Position numbers and translations under genes: made by a program. This document shows, piece by piece, positions 1-6,923 of a DNA stretch of 9,225 nucleotides (positions are counted from its first letter, which is position 1; each line of letters begins with the position of its first letter). The stretch is from Actinomycetes bacterium (GTDB taxonomy: Bacteria > Actinomycetota > Actinomycetes > Actinomycetales > Cellulomonadaceae), in contig JAEZZV010000242.1 of assembly GCA_023418375.1 (NCBI GenBank), positions 1-9,225 of the forward strand, given 5' to 3'. The notes under the pieces are model-generated. The model was not told the DNA's origin and searched no databases. It worked only from the letters and a program-made list of their open reading frames with translations.

Positions 1-45
1 GGTCGCCGTGCCGCGCAGGCGCTCGCGCGCGGACGACAGCCGTTA
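1..45 (-). other. smc: smc reading frame continuing past a nonsense codon
   Basis: Reading the minus strand in the smc frame, codons give ETW, then TAA at 45-43, then RLSSARERLRGTAT to the window edge with no further stop. SMC proteins of actinobacteria typically read WYRLSxLRERLRGTA here. A single base change at position 43 (plus strand G to T, so codon TAC to TAA) would explain everything. It may be a real nonsense mutation or a sequencing or assembly error. This window cannot tell which. Confidence 0.8.
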
Positions 46-915
46 CCAGGTCTCCCCCGCCTCGGCCAGGAGCGGCGCGGCCGCCGCGGCCTCCGCCTCG
101 AGCCGGGCGAGGTCCGTGCGCGCGGCGGCGAGCGCGGTCTCGACCTCCTCGCGCCGCATCCGCAGCGCGGTCTCGTCGGCGATCTCCTGCTGCAGGGTCG
201 CCGTGAGCTGGGCCAGGTCGTCGGCGAGCAGGCGAGCCTTGGCGTCGCGCAGGTCGATCTGGATCGTCGCGGCCTTGCGCGCGACCTCCGCCTGCCGGCC
301 GAGCGGACCGAGCTGCCGGCGGATCTCCGCGGTGAGGTCCGACAGGCGCGTCAGGTTCGCCTGCATCGCCTCGAGCTTGCGCAGCGCCTTCTCCTTGCGA
401 CGGCGGTGCTTGAGGATGCCCGCGGCCTCCTCGATGAAGCCGCGCCGGTCCTCCGGGGTCGCGCGCAGCACGGCGTCGAGCTGGCCCTGACCGACGATGA
501 CGTGCATCTCCCGGCCCATGCCGGTGTCCGAGAGCAGCTCCTGGATGTCCAGCAGCCGGCACGGGGTGCCGTTGATCGCGTACTCGGACCCGCCGCTGCG
601 GAACAGGGTCCGCGAGATCGTGACCTCGGAGTACTCGATCGGCAGGACGCCGTCGTGGTTGTCGATGGTCAGGGCGACCTCGGCACGTCCGAGGGGCGGG
701 CGGCCGGCGGTGCCGGCGAAGATGACGTCCTCCATCGTCCCGCCGCGCAACGACTTCGCGCCCTGCTCGCCCATCACCCAGGCGAGCGCGTCGACGACGT
801 TGGACTTGCCCGACCCGTTGGGTCCGACGACGCACGTGATGCCGGGCTCGAGGTGCAGCGTGGTGGCGGACGCGAAGGACTTGAAGCCCCTCAGCGTGAG
901 CGTCCTCAGGTGCAC
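43..915 (-). CDS. smc: Chromosome segregation ATPase SMC, N-terminal part, cut by an in-frame stop
   Basis: SMC forms the ring-shaped condensin that organises and segregates the chromosome. The 290 residues seen are the N-terminal ATPase half-head and the start of the coiled coil. The Walker A motif GPNGSGKSN is at residues 31-39, followed by the conserved VMGEQGAKSLRG and MEDVIFAGT stretches, a GREMHVIVGQGQLD region, and from about residue 165 a charged helix rich in Arg, Glu, Leu and Ala. Full SMC proteins are about 1,150-1,200 residues; the hinge, second coil, signature motif and Walker B would lie beyond the left edge. The GTG start fits the family N-terminus (MHLRTLTLRGFKSF) but has only a weak AGG upstream. 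The frame ends at TAA where the family has Tyr (W-Y-R-L-S), and SMC-like sequence continues after it. The gene starts 47 bp after ndk. Family identity is certain; whether it is intact is not. Confidence 0.9.
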   Translation of the reverse strand: MHLRTLTLRGFKSFASATTLHLEPGITCVVGPNGSGKSNVVDALAWVMGEQGAKSLRGGTMEDVIFAGTAGRPPLGRAEVALTIDNHDGVLPIEYSEVTISRTLFRSGGSEYAINGTPCRLLDIQELLSDTGMGREMHVIVGQGQLDAVLRATPEDRRGFIEEAAGILKHRRRKEKALRKLEAMQANLTRLSDLTAEIRRQLGPLGRQAEVARKAATIQIDLRDAKARLLADDLAQLTATLQQEIADETALRMRREEVETALAAARTDLARLEAEAAAAAPLLAEAGETW

Positions 916-921
916 GGGTGA

Positions 922-927
922 AGCCTA
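922..927 (-). promoter_or_regulatory. Candidate -10 box for leaderless smc transcript
   Basis: On the minus strand TAGGCT fits the actinobacterial TANNNT -10 pattern and ends six bases before the smc GTG. That would place the transcription start on the G of the start codon. No good Shine-Dalgarno precedes that GTG, which agrees with a leaderless message. No clear -35 box is visible. Read-through from ndk is the alternative. Confidence 0.35.
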
Positions 928-962
928 GGAGGTGTGCGGGCGGCGGCCGGGGAGGCGCTCGC

Positions 963-1415
963 TCACAGGCCGGGGAACCAGAGGGCGATCTCGCGCGCTG
1001 CCGAGGCCGGCGAGTCCGAGCCGTGAACGATGTTCTGGGTCACGGACGTGCCCCAGTCGCGCCCGAGGTCGCCGCGGATCGTGCCGGGCGCCGCGGCCGT
1101 CGGGTCCGTCGCGCCCGCCATCGCGCGGAACGCCTCGATGACGCGCTGCCCCTCGACGACGACCGCTGCCACGGGACCCGAGCCCATGAACTCCACGAGC
1201 GGGCCGAAGAACGCCTTGCCCTCGTGCTCGGCGTAGTGCGCGCGCAGCAGGTCGGCGTCGGGCACCCGCAGGTCGAGCGCGACGAGCCGGTAGCCCTTGG
1301 CCTCCAGCCGGCGCAGGACCTCGCCGACGAGGCCGCGGCGGACGCCGTCGGGCTTGACCAGGACCAGGGTGCGCTCCACAGCGGGCGCGGCCGGGGACGC
1401 GGTGGCGGCAGACAT
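963..1415 (-). CDS. ndk: Nucleoside diphosphate kinase
   Basis: This enzyme transfers the gamma phosphate from ATP to other nucleoside diphosphates through a phosphohistidine and so balances the cytoplasmic NTP and dNTP pools. The 150-residue product has the family hallmarks in order: ERTLVLVKPDGV near the N-terminus (residues 14-25), GTIRGDLG (111-118), and the active-site NIVHGSDS with the phosphorylated His at residue 131, ending REIALWF. Bacterial NDKs are usually 135-145 residues. The ATG at 1415 is chosen because AAGGTGA lies five bases upstream. A GTG at 1379 would give a 138-residue protein starting right at the conserved core and cannot be excluded; an upstream in-frame start at 1469 adds only sequence that does not look like NDK. 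It lies 31 bp after the DUF4233 gene and is probably in the folC operon. Confidence 0.95.
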   Translation of the reverse strand: MSAATASPAAPAVERTLVLVKPDGVRRGLVGEVLRRLEAKGYRLVALDLRVPDADLLRAHYAEHEGKAFFGPLVEFMGSGPVAAVVVEGQRVIEAFRAMAGATDPTAAAPGTIRGDLGRDWGTSVTQNIVHGSDSPASAAREIALWFPGL

Positions 1416-1446
1416 GGCCGTCACCTTAGCGGCCGTCGGGCCCGCG

Positions 1447-1887
1447 TCAGGCCGCGGCCGACCCCGCATCCCGCTCCCGCGCGGCCCGCTCGCGGTCGAT
1501 CCGGGTGCCGAGGCGCAGCGAGACGACCCAGAGCACCGCGAAGATCCCGCCCACCACGAACATCAGCGGCACCGCCAGCCCGCCCGCGACCACCGCCACC
1601 TGGAGCACCGACCCGACGACGTAGCCGCCCGGCTGACGGAGCACGGCGGCCGCGAGCACGAGCGACAGGGCGAGCCCGCCACCCAGCACCCACACCACGC
1701 GCGGTTCGGCGACGTCCAGCCCGAAGGCGACGAGCGCCGCGAACAGCACGACGCACGCCTCGAGGACCAGCATCGTGGCGGCGAACTGGCGGCGGGCCGA
1801 GCGCGGCCGACGGGCGGGGCCGGACGGGCCGGCCGGGCCGGACGGTCTGGCCGGGCCGGTCGGGCCGGACGACGGTGCGGCGCTCAC
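1447..1887 (-). CDS. DUF4233-type small membrane protein
   Basis: This is a 146-residue protein of the kind found between folC and ndk in many actinobacteria (the DUF4233 family, assigned here from context and overall shape). Its function is unknown. After a 35-residue Gly/Pro/Ala-rich and then Arg-rich N-terminal tail there are about four hydrophobic segments, near residues 38-58, 64-83, 88-106 and 107-124. The C-terminus is charged (GTRIDRERAARERD) and probably cytoplasmic. Two GTG codons compete as start: 1893, whose last two bases are the first two of the folC TGA, and 1887, two codons later. I prefer 1887 because AGGGGG then sits five bases upstream, whereas it directly abuts the GTG at 1893. 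Either way translation is likely coupled to folC. Confidence 0.8.
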   Translation of the reverse strand: MSAAPSSGPTGPARPSGPAGPSGPARRPRSARRQFAATMLVLEACVVLFAALVAFGLDVAEPRVVWVLGGGLALSLVLAAAVLRQPGGYVVGSVLQVAVVAGGLAVPLMFVVGGIFAVLWVVSLRLGTRIDRERAARERDAGSAAA

Positions 1888-1889
1888 GC

Positions 1890-3242
1890 TCACCCCCTGC
1901 CGAAGAGCAGACGCGCCTCGGCGACCAGGGTGATCGACCCCGTGACGAGCACCCCGGCCCCGGTCGGCGACCCGCCGACGCCCGCCTCCGCGAGGTCGGC
2001 GGCCCGCGTGATCGCGTCGTCGAGGCGCTCGACGACGTGCACGCGCTCCTCGCCGAAGACGTCGACGGCGACGGCGGCGAGCTCGTCGACGGGTAGCGCC
2101 CGGACCGAGGCGGACCGCGTCACGACGATCTCGTCGAGCACAGGCTCCAGCACCGAGAGGATGTGCTCGGCGTCCTTGTCCGCGAGGATGCCCACGACGC
2201 CGACCAGCCGCTCGAACGCGAAGCCCTCCTCGAGCGCGTCCGCCAGGGCCTTCGCCCCCGCGGGGTTGTGGGCGGCGTCGACGAGCACCGTGGGCGAGGA
2301 TCGCACCAGCTCCAGCCGCCCCGGGGAGTCGACGTCCCCGAACGCGGCCTCCACCACGCCGCCGTCGAGCGTCCCTCCCCCGCGCAGGAGCACCTCCGCG
2401 GCCGCGAGCGCGAGCAGCGCGTTGTGCGCCTGGTGCCCGCCGTGCAGCGGCAGGAAGATGTCCGCGTACACCCCACCGGCCGTGCGCAGCGTCACGACCT
2501 GGCCACCGACGGCGATCTGCCGGTCGAGCACCTCGAGGTCGACCCCCTCGCGCAGCACCCGGGCGCCGCGCTCGGCGGCCACTGCGAGGATGACCCCGTC
2601 GGCGTCGTCGTCCTGGTCCGCAAGGACGAGCGTGGCGCCCTCCTTGACGATGCCCGCCTTCTCCCCCGCGATGTCCGCGATCGCGTGCCCGAGCCACTGC
2701 TCGTGGTCGCGGGACACCGGCGCGATGACGGCGACCTCGGCCTCGACGACGTTCGTCGCGTCCCACGCGCCGCCGAGCCCGACCTCGATCACGGCGACGT
2801 CGACGGGCGCGTCCGCGAACGCCGCGAACGCCATCACCGTGAGCACCTCGAAGAAGCTGAGCCTGGGGCCGCCCGCGGCGAGCGACCGCTCGTCGACCAT
2901 GTGCACGTACGGGGCGACGTCCTGCCACACCTCGACGAACCGCTCGGGGCTGATCGGCTCGCCGTCGATGGCGATCCGCTCGGTGACGCTGGTCAGGTGC
3001 GGGCTGGTGAACCGCCCGGTCCGCAGGCCGTGCTCGCGCAGCAGCCGCTCGGCCATGCGGCTCGTCGACGTCTTCCCGTTCGTCCCGGTCACGTGCACGA
3101 CGCGGTAGGCGAGCTGCGGGTCGCCGAGCAGCGAGCACACCTCGCGCACGCGGTCGAGCGTGGGCTCGAAGTCGTGCTCGGGGGAACGGTCGAGGATCGC
3201 CGCGTAGACCTCACCCAGGGCGTCGGGTCCCGTGAGGCTCAC
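1890..3242 (-). CDS. folC: Bifunctional folylpolyglutamate/dihydrofolate synthase
   Basis: FolC is a cytoplasmic Mur-ligase-family enzyme. It joins glutamate to dihydropteroate to make dihydrofolate and adds further glutamates to folates, using ATP. The 450-residue product has the P-loop TGTNGKTS (52-59), TSPHL (79-83), IEVGLGGAWDATN (152-164), a Mur-ligase Mg/lysine region EKAGIVKEG (194-202), GRLE (309-312) and the C-terminal-domain motif DAAHNP (322-327). Length is normal for the family. The start is the GTG at 3242 because GAGGTGG lies just upstream and the protein then begins close to the conserved region. Upstream in-frame codons back to 3407 encode low-complexity Arg/Ala/Gly sequence unlike FolC. 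Its TGA overlaps the first candidate start of the DUF4233 gene, and its own GTG overlaps the stop of a small upstream ORF. Whether both activities are present cannot be read from sequence alone. Confidence 0.95.
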   Translation of the reverse strand: MSLTGPDALGEVYAAILDRSPEHDFEPTLDRVREVCSLLGDPQLAYRVVHVTGTNGKTSTSRMAERLLREHGLRTGRFTSPHLTSVTERIAIDGEPISPERFVEVWQDVAPYVHMVDERSLAAGGPRLSFFEVLTVMAFAAFADAPVDVAVIEVGLGGAWDATNVVEAEVAVIAPVSRDHEQWLGHAIADIAGEKAGIVKEGATLVLADQDDDADGVILAVAAERGARVLREGVDLEVLDRQIAVGGQVVTLRTAGGVYADIFLPLHGGHQAHNALLALAAAEVLLRGGGTLDGGVVEAAFGDVDSPGRLELVRSSPTVLVDAAHNPAGAKALADALEEGFAFERLVGVVGILADKDAEHILSVLEPVLDEIVVTRSASVRALPVDELAAVAVDVFGEERVHVVERLDDAITRAADLAEAGVGGSPTGAGVLVTGSITLVAEARLLFGRG

Positions 3243-3322
3243 CGGACCACCTCGACGCGCACGCGCGGACGGGTGGTCGCAGCAGGGAGCGGCAGCGGCA
3301 GCAGGAGCGACATGCCGCCCAT
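3239..3322 (-). CDS. Possible small ORF translationally coupled to folC
   Basis: A 27-codon minus-strand ORF (24 codons from a second ATG at 3313) ends in TGA, which shares bases with the folC GTG in a GTGA overlap. The predicted peptide starts MGGMSLLLPLPLP and ends RVRVEVVR, so it has a short Leu/Pro hydrophobic stretch and a basic tail. No Shine-Dalgarno precedes either ATG. A weak -10-like CACAAT (3321-3326) lies seven bases before the second ATG, which would suit a leaderless start. I recognise no family. It may be chance, a leader peptide, or a regulatory uORF. Confidence 0.25.
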   Translation of the reverse strand: MGGMSLLLPLPLPAATTRPRVRVEVVR

Positions 3323-3578
3323 TGTGGAGCACGTCTCGGCCCCTGCCCCGACGCCGCCCGCGTCGCTGCGCTCGGCAGGACGAAGGGGCAGCCGATGCCG
3401 CCCACACCTGGCCCGCTCGTCAGGGCCGGCCAGCGGTTCTGGACCGCTCCGTGGCGCAGCATCGTCTACCTCGGCACCGGCCAGTACCCGGTGATGTCCG
3501 GCTCGGCGGTCGAGCAGGCCTGGCGCGGCGGGCCGGGCGCACGCATGTGCGCCAGGCCCGCCGCGTCCGTCGCCCGGG
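3243..3578. other. Gap between ileS and folC
   Basis: This 336-bp stretch lies between the folC start and the ileS stop. It holds the ileS-distal hairpins (3517-3562), the small ORF coupled to folC (3239-3322) and most of an unassigned plus-strand ORF from 3395. The folC promoter is presumably here, but no convincing -35/-10 pair is visible on the minus strand. No tRNA, repeat array or mobile element is seen. Confidence 0.6.
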
Positions 3579-3643
3579 TCAGCCCAGCCGCCGCACCTCG
3601 ACCGCGGGCTCGGCGTCCGGCACGTCGAGGGCCTCGACGGTGA
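3395..3643 (+). CDS. Unassigned small ORF or gene remnant, antisense to the ileS 3' end
   Basis: An 82-codon plus-strand ORF lies mostly in the ileS-folC gap and overlaps the ileS 3' end by 65 bp. In its favour are a GAAGGGG element seven bases before the ATG, almost only G or C at third positions up to about 3577, and a plausible N-terminal stretch containing QRFWTAPWRSIVYLGTG. That stretch loosely recalls the first segment of actinobacterial membrane sensor proteins. After residue 40 it becomes Arg/Ala/Pro-rich and looks like antisense of ileS. It could be a short real gene, the 5' remnant of a lost gene, or chance in GC-rich DNA. No function is proposed. Confidence 0.2.
   Translation: MPPTPGPLVRAGQRFWTAPWRSIVYLGTGQYPVMSGSAVEQAWRGGPGARMCARPAASVARVSPAAAPRPRARRPARRGPRR
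3517..3562 (-). terminator. Strong GC hairpin(s) after ileS, probable terminator
   Basis: The structure lies 17-62 bp downstream of the ileS stop. One form pairs 3527-3534 with 3555-3562 (8 bp) and, inside it, 3536-3542 with 3547-3553 (7 bp) around a GCAT loop, with one mismatch between. A second form pairs GGCCTGGCGC (3517-3526) with GCGCCAGGCC (3549-3558), 10 perfect bp. The forms share bases and exclude each other. No T-run follows, which is common for actinobacterial terminators. Confidence 0.55.
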
Positions 3644-6600
3644 GCTCGAGCGCGAGGGTCTCGGCCGCCACGAGATCGCGGTGCGCCTCGACGGCGGCCA
3701 CCTTGTCGGCCGGCACGCGCAGGGTCAGGGCGATCCGGTCGGAGACCTGGAGGCCGGCTGCCTTGCGCTCGTCCTGCACGGCGCGGACGACGTCGCGGGC
3801 GTAGCCCTCGGCGAACAGCGCGTCGTCGAGCGAGGTGTCCAGGAGGATCACGCCGTCGCCCGGCAGCACCGCGGCGACCTGGCCCTCGGGCGCATCCTCG
3901 GCCACGACGGTGGTCACCTCGTACTCGCCGTCGACCAGCGCGACGGCGCCCGCCTCGGTCTGCACGACGACGCCGTCCGGCCCCTGCGACCAGGCGCCGG
4001 CCTTCGCCGCGCGGATCACGTCCTGCACGGCCTTGCCGAGACGCGGGCCCGCGGCCCGGGCGTTCACCGACAGCCGGTTCGCGACGCCGAGGTCGGCCAT
4101 GCTGACGTCCGCCAGGTCCACGAGCGTCACGTGCTTGATGTTCAGCTCCGCGGCGACGAGGGCGACGTACGGCTCCAGCAGGCCGGGCTCGCGGACCGCG
4201 ACGGCCAGCTCGCGCAGCGGCTGACGCACCCGCAGGCCGTGCGCCTTGCGCAGGCCGAGGGTGGCCGAGACGACCTCGCGCACCTCGTCCATCGCGGCGA
4301 CCAGCGCGGCGTCGGCGACGAGCGCGGGCTCCGCCTCCACGTCGACCACCTCGAGGCGCCACGACTCGGCGGACCCGTGCACCGTCCGCGGCTCGGCGTC
4401 GCGCACCGGCCAGTCGGTCAGGTGCACGCTGCGCCCACCCGTCAGGCCCCGCCAGATCTCCTCGGTGACCAGGGGCGCGAGCGGCGCCATCACGCGCAGC
4501 AGCGCCTCGAGCGCCGTCCAGAGCGTGTCGAACGCGTCGACGTCCTCGTCCCAGAACCGCTGCCGCTGCGTGCGGACGTACCAGTTCGTGAGGAGGTCCA
4601 GGTGCAGCCGCACCGACTCGCATGCCCCGGCGATGTCGTAGGCATCCATCTGGGACGTCACGCGGACGGCCAGCTCCCGCGTGCTCGCGAGCAGGTACCG
4701 GTCCATCGGGGGCAGGCCGGCGACGCGGTCGGCCGTCACCGCCTGGGCCCGGTAGCCCTCGCCACCCTTCGCGGCTCCCGCGTACAGCGACAGGAAGTAG
4801 TACGTGCTCCACAGCGGCAGCAGCACCTGCCGCACGGCCTCGCGGATGCCGTCCTCGACGACGACGAGGTTGCCGCCGCGCAGGATCGGCGAGGACATGA
4901 GCGACCAGCGCACGGCGTCCGAGCCGTACACGTCCCACATCTCGACCGGGTCGGGGAAGTTGCGCAGGCTCTTGCTGGCCTTGCGGCCGTCGTCCCCGAG
5001 CACGATGCCGTGGCACATGACCGTGCGGAACGCCGGACGGTCGAAGATCGCCGTAGCGAGCACGTGCAGCGTGTAGAACCAGCCGCGCGTCTGCCCGATG
5101 TACTCGACGATGAAGTCGCCCGGGTAGTGGTGCTCGAACCAGTCGGTGTTCTCGAACGGGTAGTGCACCTGGGCGAACGGCATCGAGCCGGAGTCGAACC
5201 ACACGTCGAGGATGTCCGGGATCCGGCGCATCGTGGACCGGCCCGTCGGGTCGTCCGGGTTGGGCCGGGTGAGCGTGTCGATGAACGGCCGGTGCAGGTC
5301 CGTCACGGGGACACCGAAGTCCCGCTCGAGCTCCGCCACCGACCCGTAGACGTCGATCCGCGGGTGCGCCGGGTCGTCGCTCGTCCACACCGGGATGGGC
5401 GTGCCCCAGTACCGGTTGCGCGAGATCGACCAGTCGCGCGCGCCCTCGAGCCACTTGCCGAACTGGCCGTCCTTGATGTGCTCGGGCACCCAGGTGATCT
5501 GCTGGTTCAGCTCGACCATCCGGTCGCGGAACTGCGTCACGCGCACGAACCAGCTCGAGACGGCGCGGTAGATCAGGGGGTTCCGGCACCGCCAGCAGTG
5601 CGGGTAGGAGTGCTCGTAGGTCTCGTGACGCACCAGGCGGGGCCGCTGAGGCTCGGCGACGTGCTCGAACGGCCCGGTGCCGTTCTTGAGGTCGCGCACG
5701 ATGTGCGGGTTGGCCTCGAAGACCTGCATCCCCGCGTAGTCCACGACCTCCGAGGTGAACCGGCCCTTGCTGTCCACGGGCACGACAGGCGTGATCCCGG
5801 CCGCCGCGCACACGGCCATGTCGTCCTCGCCGAAGGCCGGCGCGAGGTGCACCACGCCCGTGCCGTCCTCGGTGGTGACGAAGTCGCCCGCGAGGACGCG
5901 GTGGTCGCCGTTGTGGCCGACGAAGTACCCGAACGGCGGGGTGTAGCGCAGGCCGACGAGCTCGCTACCGGGGAACGACGTCCGGCCGTCGCGGTCGACG
6001 ACGATCCGCGCAGCGCCCTCGTCGGGCTCCGAGCCGTCCGGCGTGACGGCGCCGAGCTCGCGGGCGTAGGCAGCCAGCCGCGCCTGGGCGAGCACGACCA
6101 CCTCGCCCTCGAGGGACGTGCCCGCCGCGGGGACCAGGCGCACGTACTCGACGTCGGGTCCGACCGCGATCGCCTGGTTCGACGGCAGGGTCCACGGCGT
6201 CGTGGTCCAGATGAGCAGCAGCTCCCCGGTCTCCAGGCGCACGCCCACGGTGACGGCCGGGTCCTGGCGGTTGGCGTAGACGTCGTCGTCCATCCGCAGC
6301 TCGTGGTTGGACAGCGGCGTCTCGTCGCGCCAGCAGTACGGCAGGACGCGGTAGCCCTCGTAGACCAGGCCCTTGTCGTAGAGCTGCTTGAAGCCCCAGA
6401 TGACCGACTCCATGAAGGACAGGTCGAGGGTCTTGTAGTCGCGGTCGAAGTCCACCCAGCGGGCCTGGCGCGTCACGTACTCACGCCACTCGCCCGTGTA
6501 GCGCAGCACCGACTCGCGGCACGCCGCGTTGAACGCCTCGATGCCCATCGCGTCGATCTGGGACTTGTCGGTGATCCCGAGGACGCGCTCGGCCTCGAGC

Positions 6601-6923
6601 TCGGCGGGCAGGCCGTGCGTGTCCCAGCCGAAGCGGCGCTCGACGCGCTTGCCGCGCATCGTCTGGTAGCGCGGGACGACGTCCTTGGCGTAGCCGGTCA
6701 GCAGGTGCCCGTAGTGGGGCAGGCCGTTGGCGAAGGGCGGTCCGTCGTAGAAGACGAACTCGTTGCTGCCGTTCTCGCCGGCGGGACGGGCGTCGATCGA
6801 CGCCTGGAAGGTCCCGTCCGCGTCCCAGTGCGCGAGGACGTCCTTCTCCAGCACGGGCAGGTCGGGCGACGCGGGGACCGCGGCGGTACCGTCGGTCGAG
6901 CGTCGGTGCAGGGGGTAGACCAT
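3579..6923 (-). CDS. ileS: Isoleucyl-tRNA synthetase, type 2 (eukaryote-like)
   Basis: IleRS charges tRNA-Ile with isoleucine in the cytoplasm and removes mischarged valine. The 1,114-residue product is a class I synthetase. It has the HIGH-type motif HYGH at 70-73 inside PPFANGLPHYGH, the CP1 editing domain with WTTTPWTLPSN (239-249) and GTGVVHLAPAFGEDD (354-368), PHCWRC and SSWFVRV, the KMSKS-type motif KASKS (648-652), and then the anticodon-binding and C-terminal domains. Length and motif variants match the type 2 IleRS of mycobacteria and eukaryotes, a group with intrinsically low mupirocin sensitivity (family knowledge, not shown here). The start is ATG 6923, because AGGAG sits eight bases upstream and the T-box leader ends there. 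An upstream ATG at 7079 lies inside the T-box and is rejected. The gene is preceded by its own leader and followed by hairpins, so it is probably monocistronic. Confidence 0.97.
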   Translation of the reverse strand: MVYPLHRRSTDGTAAVPASPDLPVLEKDVLAHWDADGTFQASIDARPAGENGSNEFVFYDGPPFANGLPHYGHLLTGYAKDVVPRYQTMRGKRVERRFGWDTHGLPAELEAERVLGITDKSQIDAMGIEAFNAACRESVLRYTGEWREYVTRQARWVDFDRDYKTLDLSFMESVIWGFKQLYDKGLVYEGYRVLPYCWRDETPLSNHELRMDDDVYANRQDPAVTVGVRLETGELLLIWTTTPWTLPSNQAIAVGPDVEYVRLVPAAGTSLEGEVVVLAQARLAAYARELGAVTPDGSEPDEGAARIVVDRDGRTSFPGSELVGLRYTPPFGYFVGHNGDHRVLAGDFVTTEDGTGVVHLAPAFGEDDMAVCAAAGITPVVPVDSKGRFTSEVVDYAGMQVFEANPHIVRDLKNGTGPFEHVAEPQRPRLVRHETYEHSYPHCWRCRNPLIYRAVSSWFVRVTQFRDRMVELNQQITWVPEHIKDGQFGKWLEGARDWSISRNRYWGTPIPVWTSDDPAHPRIDVYGSVAELERDFGVPVTDLHRPFIDTLTRPNPDDPTGRSTMRRIPDILDVWFDSGSMPFAQVHYPFENTDWFEHHYPGDFIVEYIGQTRGWFYTLHVLATAIFDRPAFRTVMCHGIVLGDDGRKASKSLRNFPDPVEMWDVYGSDAVRWSLMSSPILRGGNLVVVEDGIREAVRQVLLPLWSTYYFLSLYAGAAKGGEGYRAQAVTADRVAGLPPMDRYLLASTRELAVRVTSQMDAYDIAGACESVRLHLDLLTNWYVRTQRQRFWDEDVDAFDTLWTALEALLRVMAPLAPLVTEEIWRGLTGGRSVHLTDWPVRDAEPRTVHGSAESWRLEVVDVEAEPALVADAALVAAMDEVREVVSATLGLRKAHGLRVRQPLRELAVAVREPGLLEPYVALVAAELNIKHVTLVDLADVSMADLGVANRLSVNARAAGPRLGKAVQDVIRAAKAGAWSQGPDGVVVQTEAGAVALVDGEYEVTTVVAEDAPEGQVAAVLPGDGVILLDTSLDDALFAEGYARDVVRAVQDERKAAGLQVSDRIALTLRVPADKVAAVEAHRDLVAAETLALELTVEALDVPDAEPAVEVRRLG

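Noticed and set aside
1894..3138. Minus-strand open frame upstream of the DUF4233 gene in its frame
   Set aside because: Only the last ~150 codons look like protein; the rest is an Arg/Gly-rich shifted frame of folC.
1297..3494. Long plus-strand open frames antisense to folC, DUF4233 and ndk
   Set aside because: Low-complexity Ser/Thr/Arg or Arg/Gly/Val translations without motifs, opposite clear genes.
3466..5811. Minus-strand 781-codon frame within ileS
   Set aside because: Arg/Gly/Pro-rich +1 shadow of ileS with no recognisable domain.
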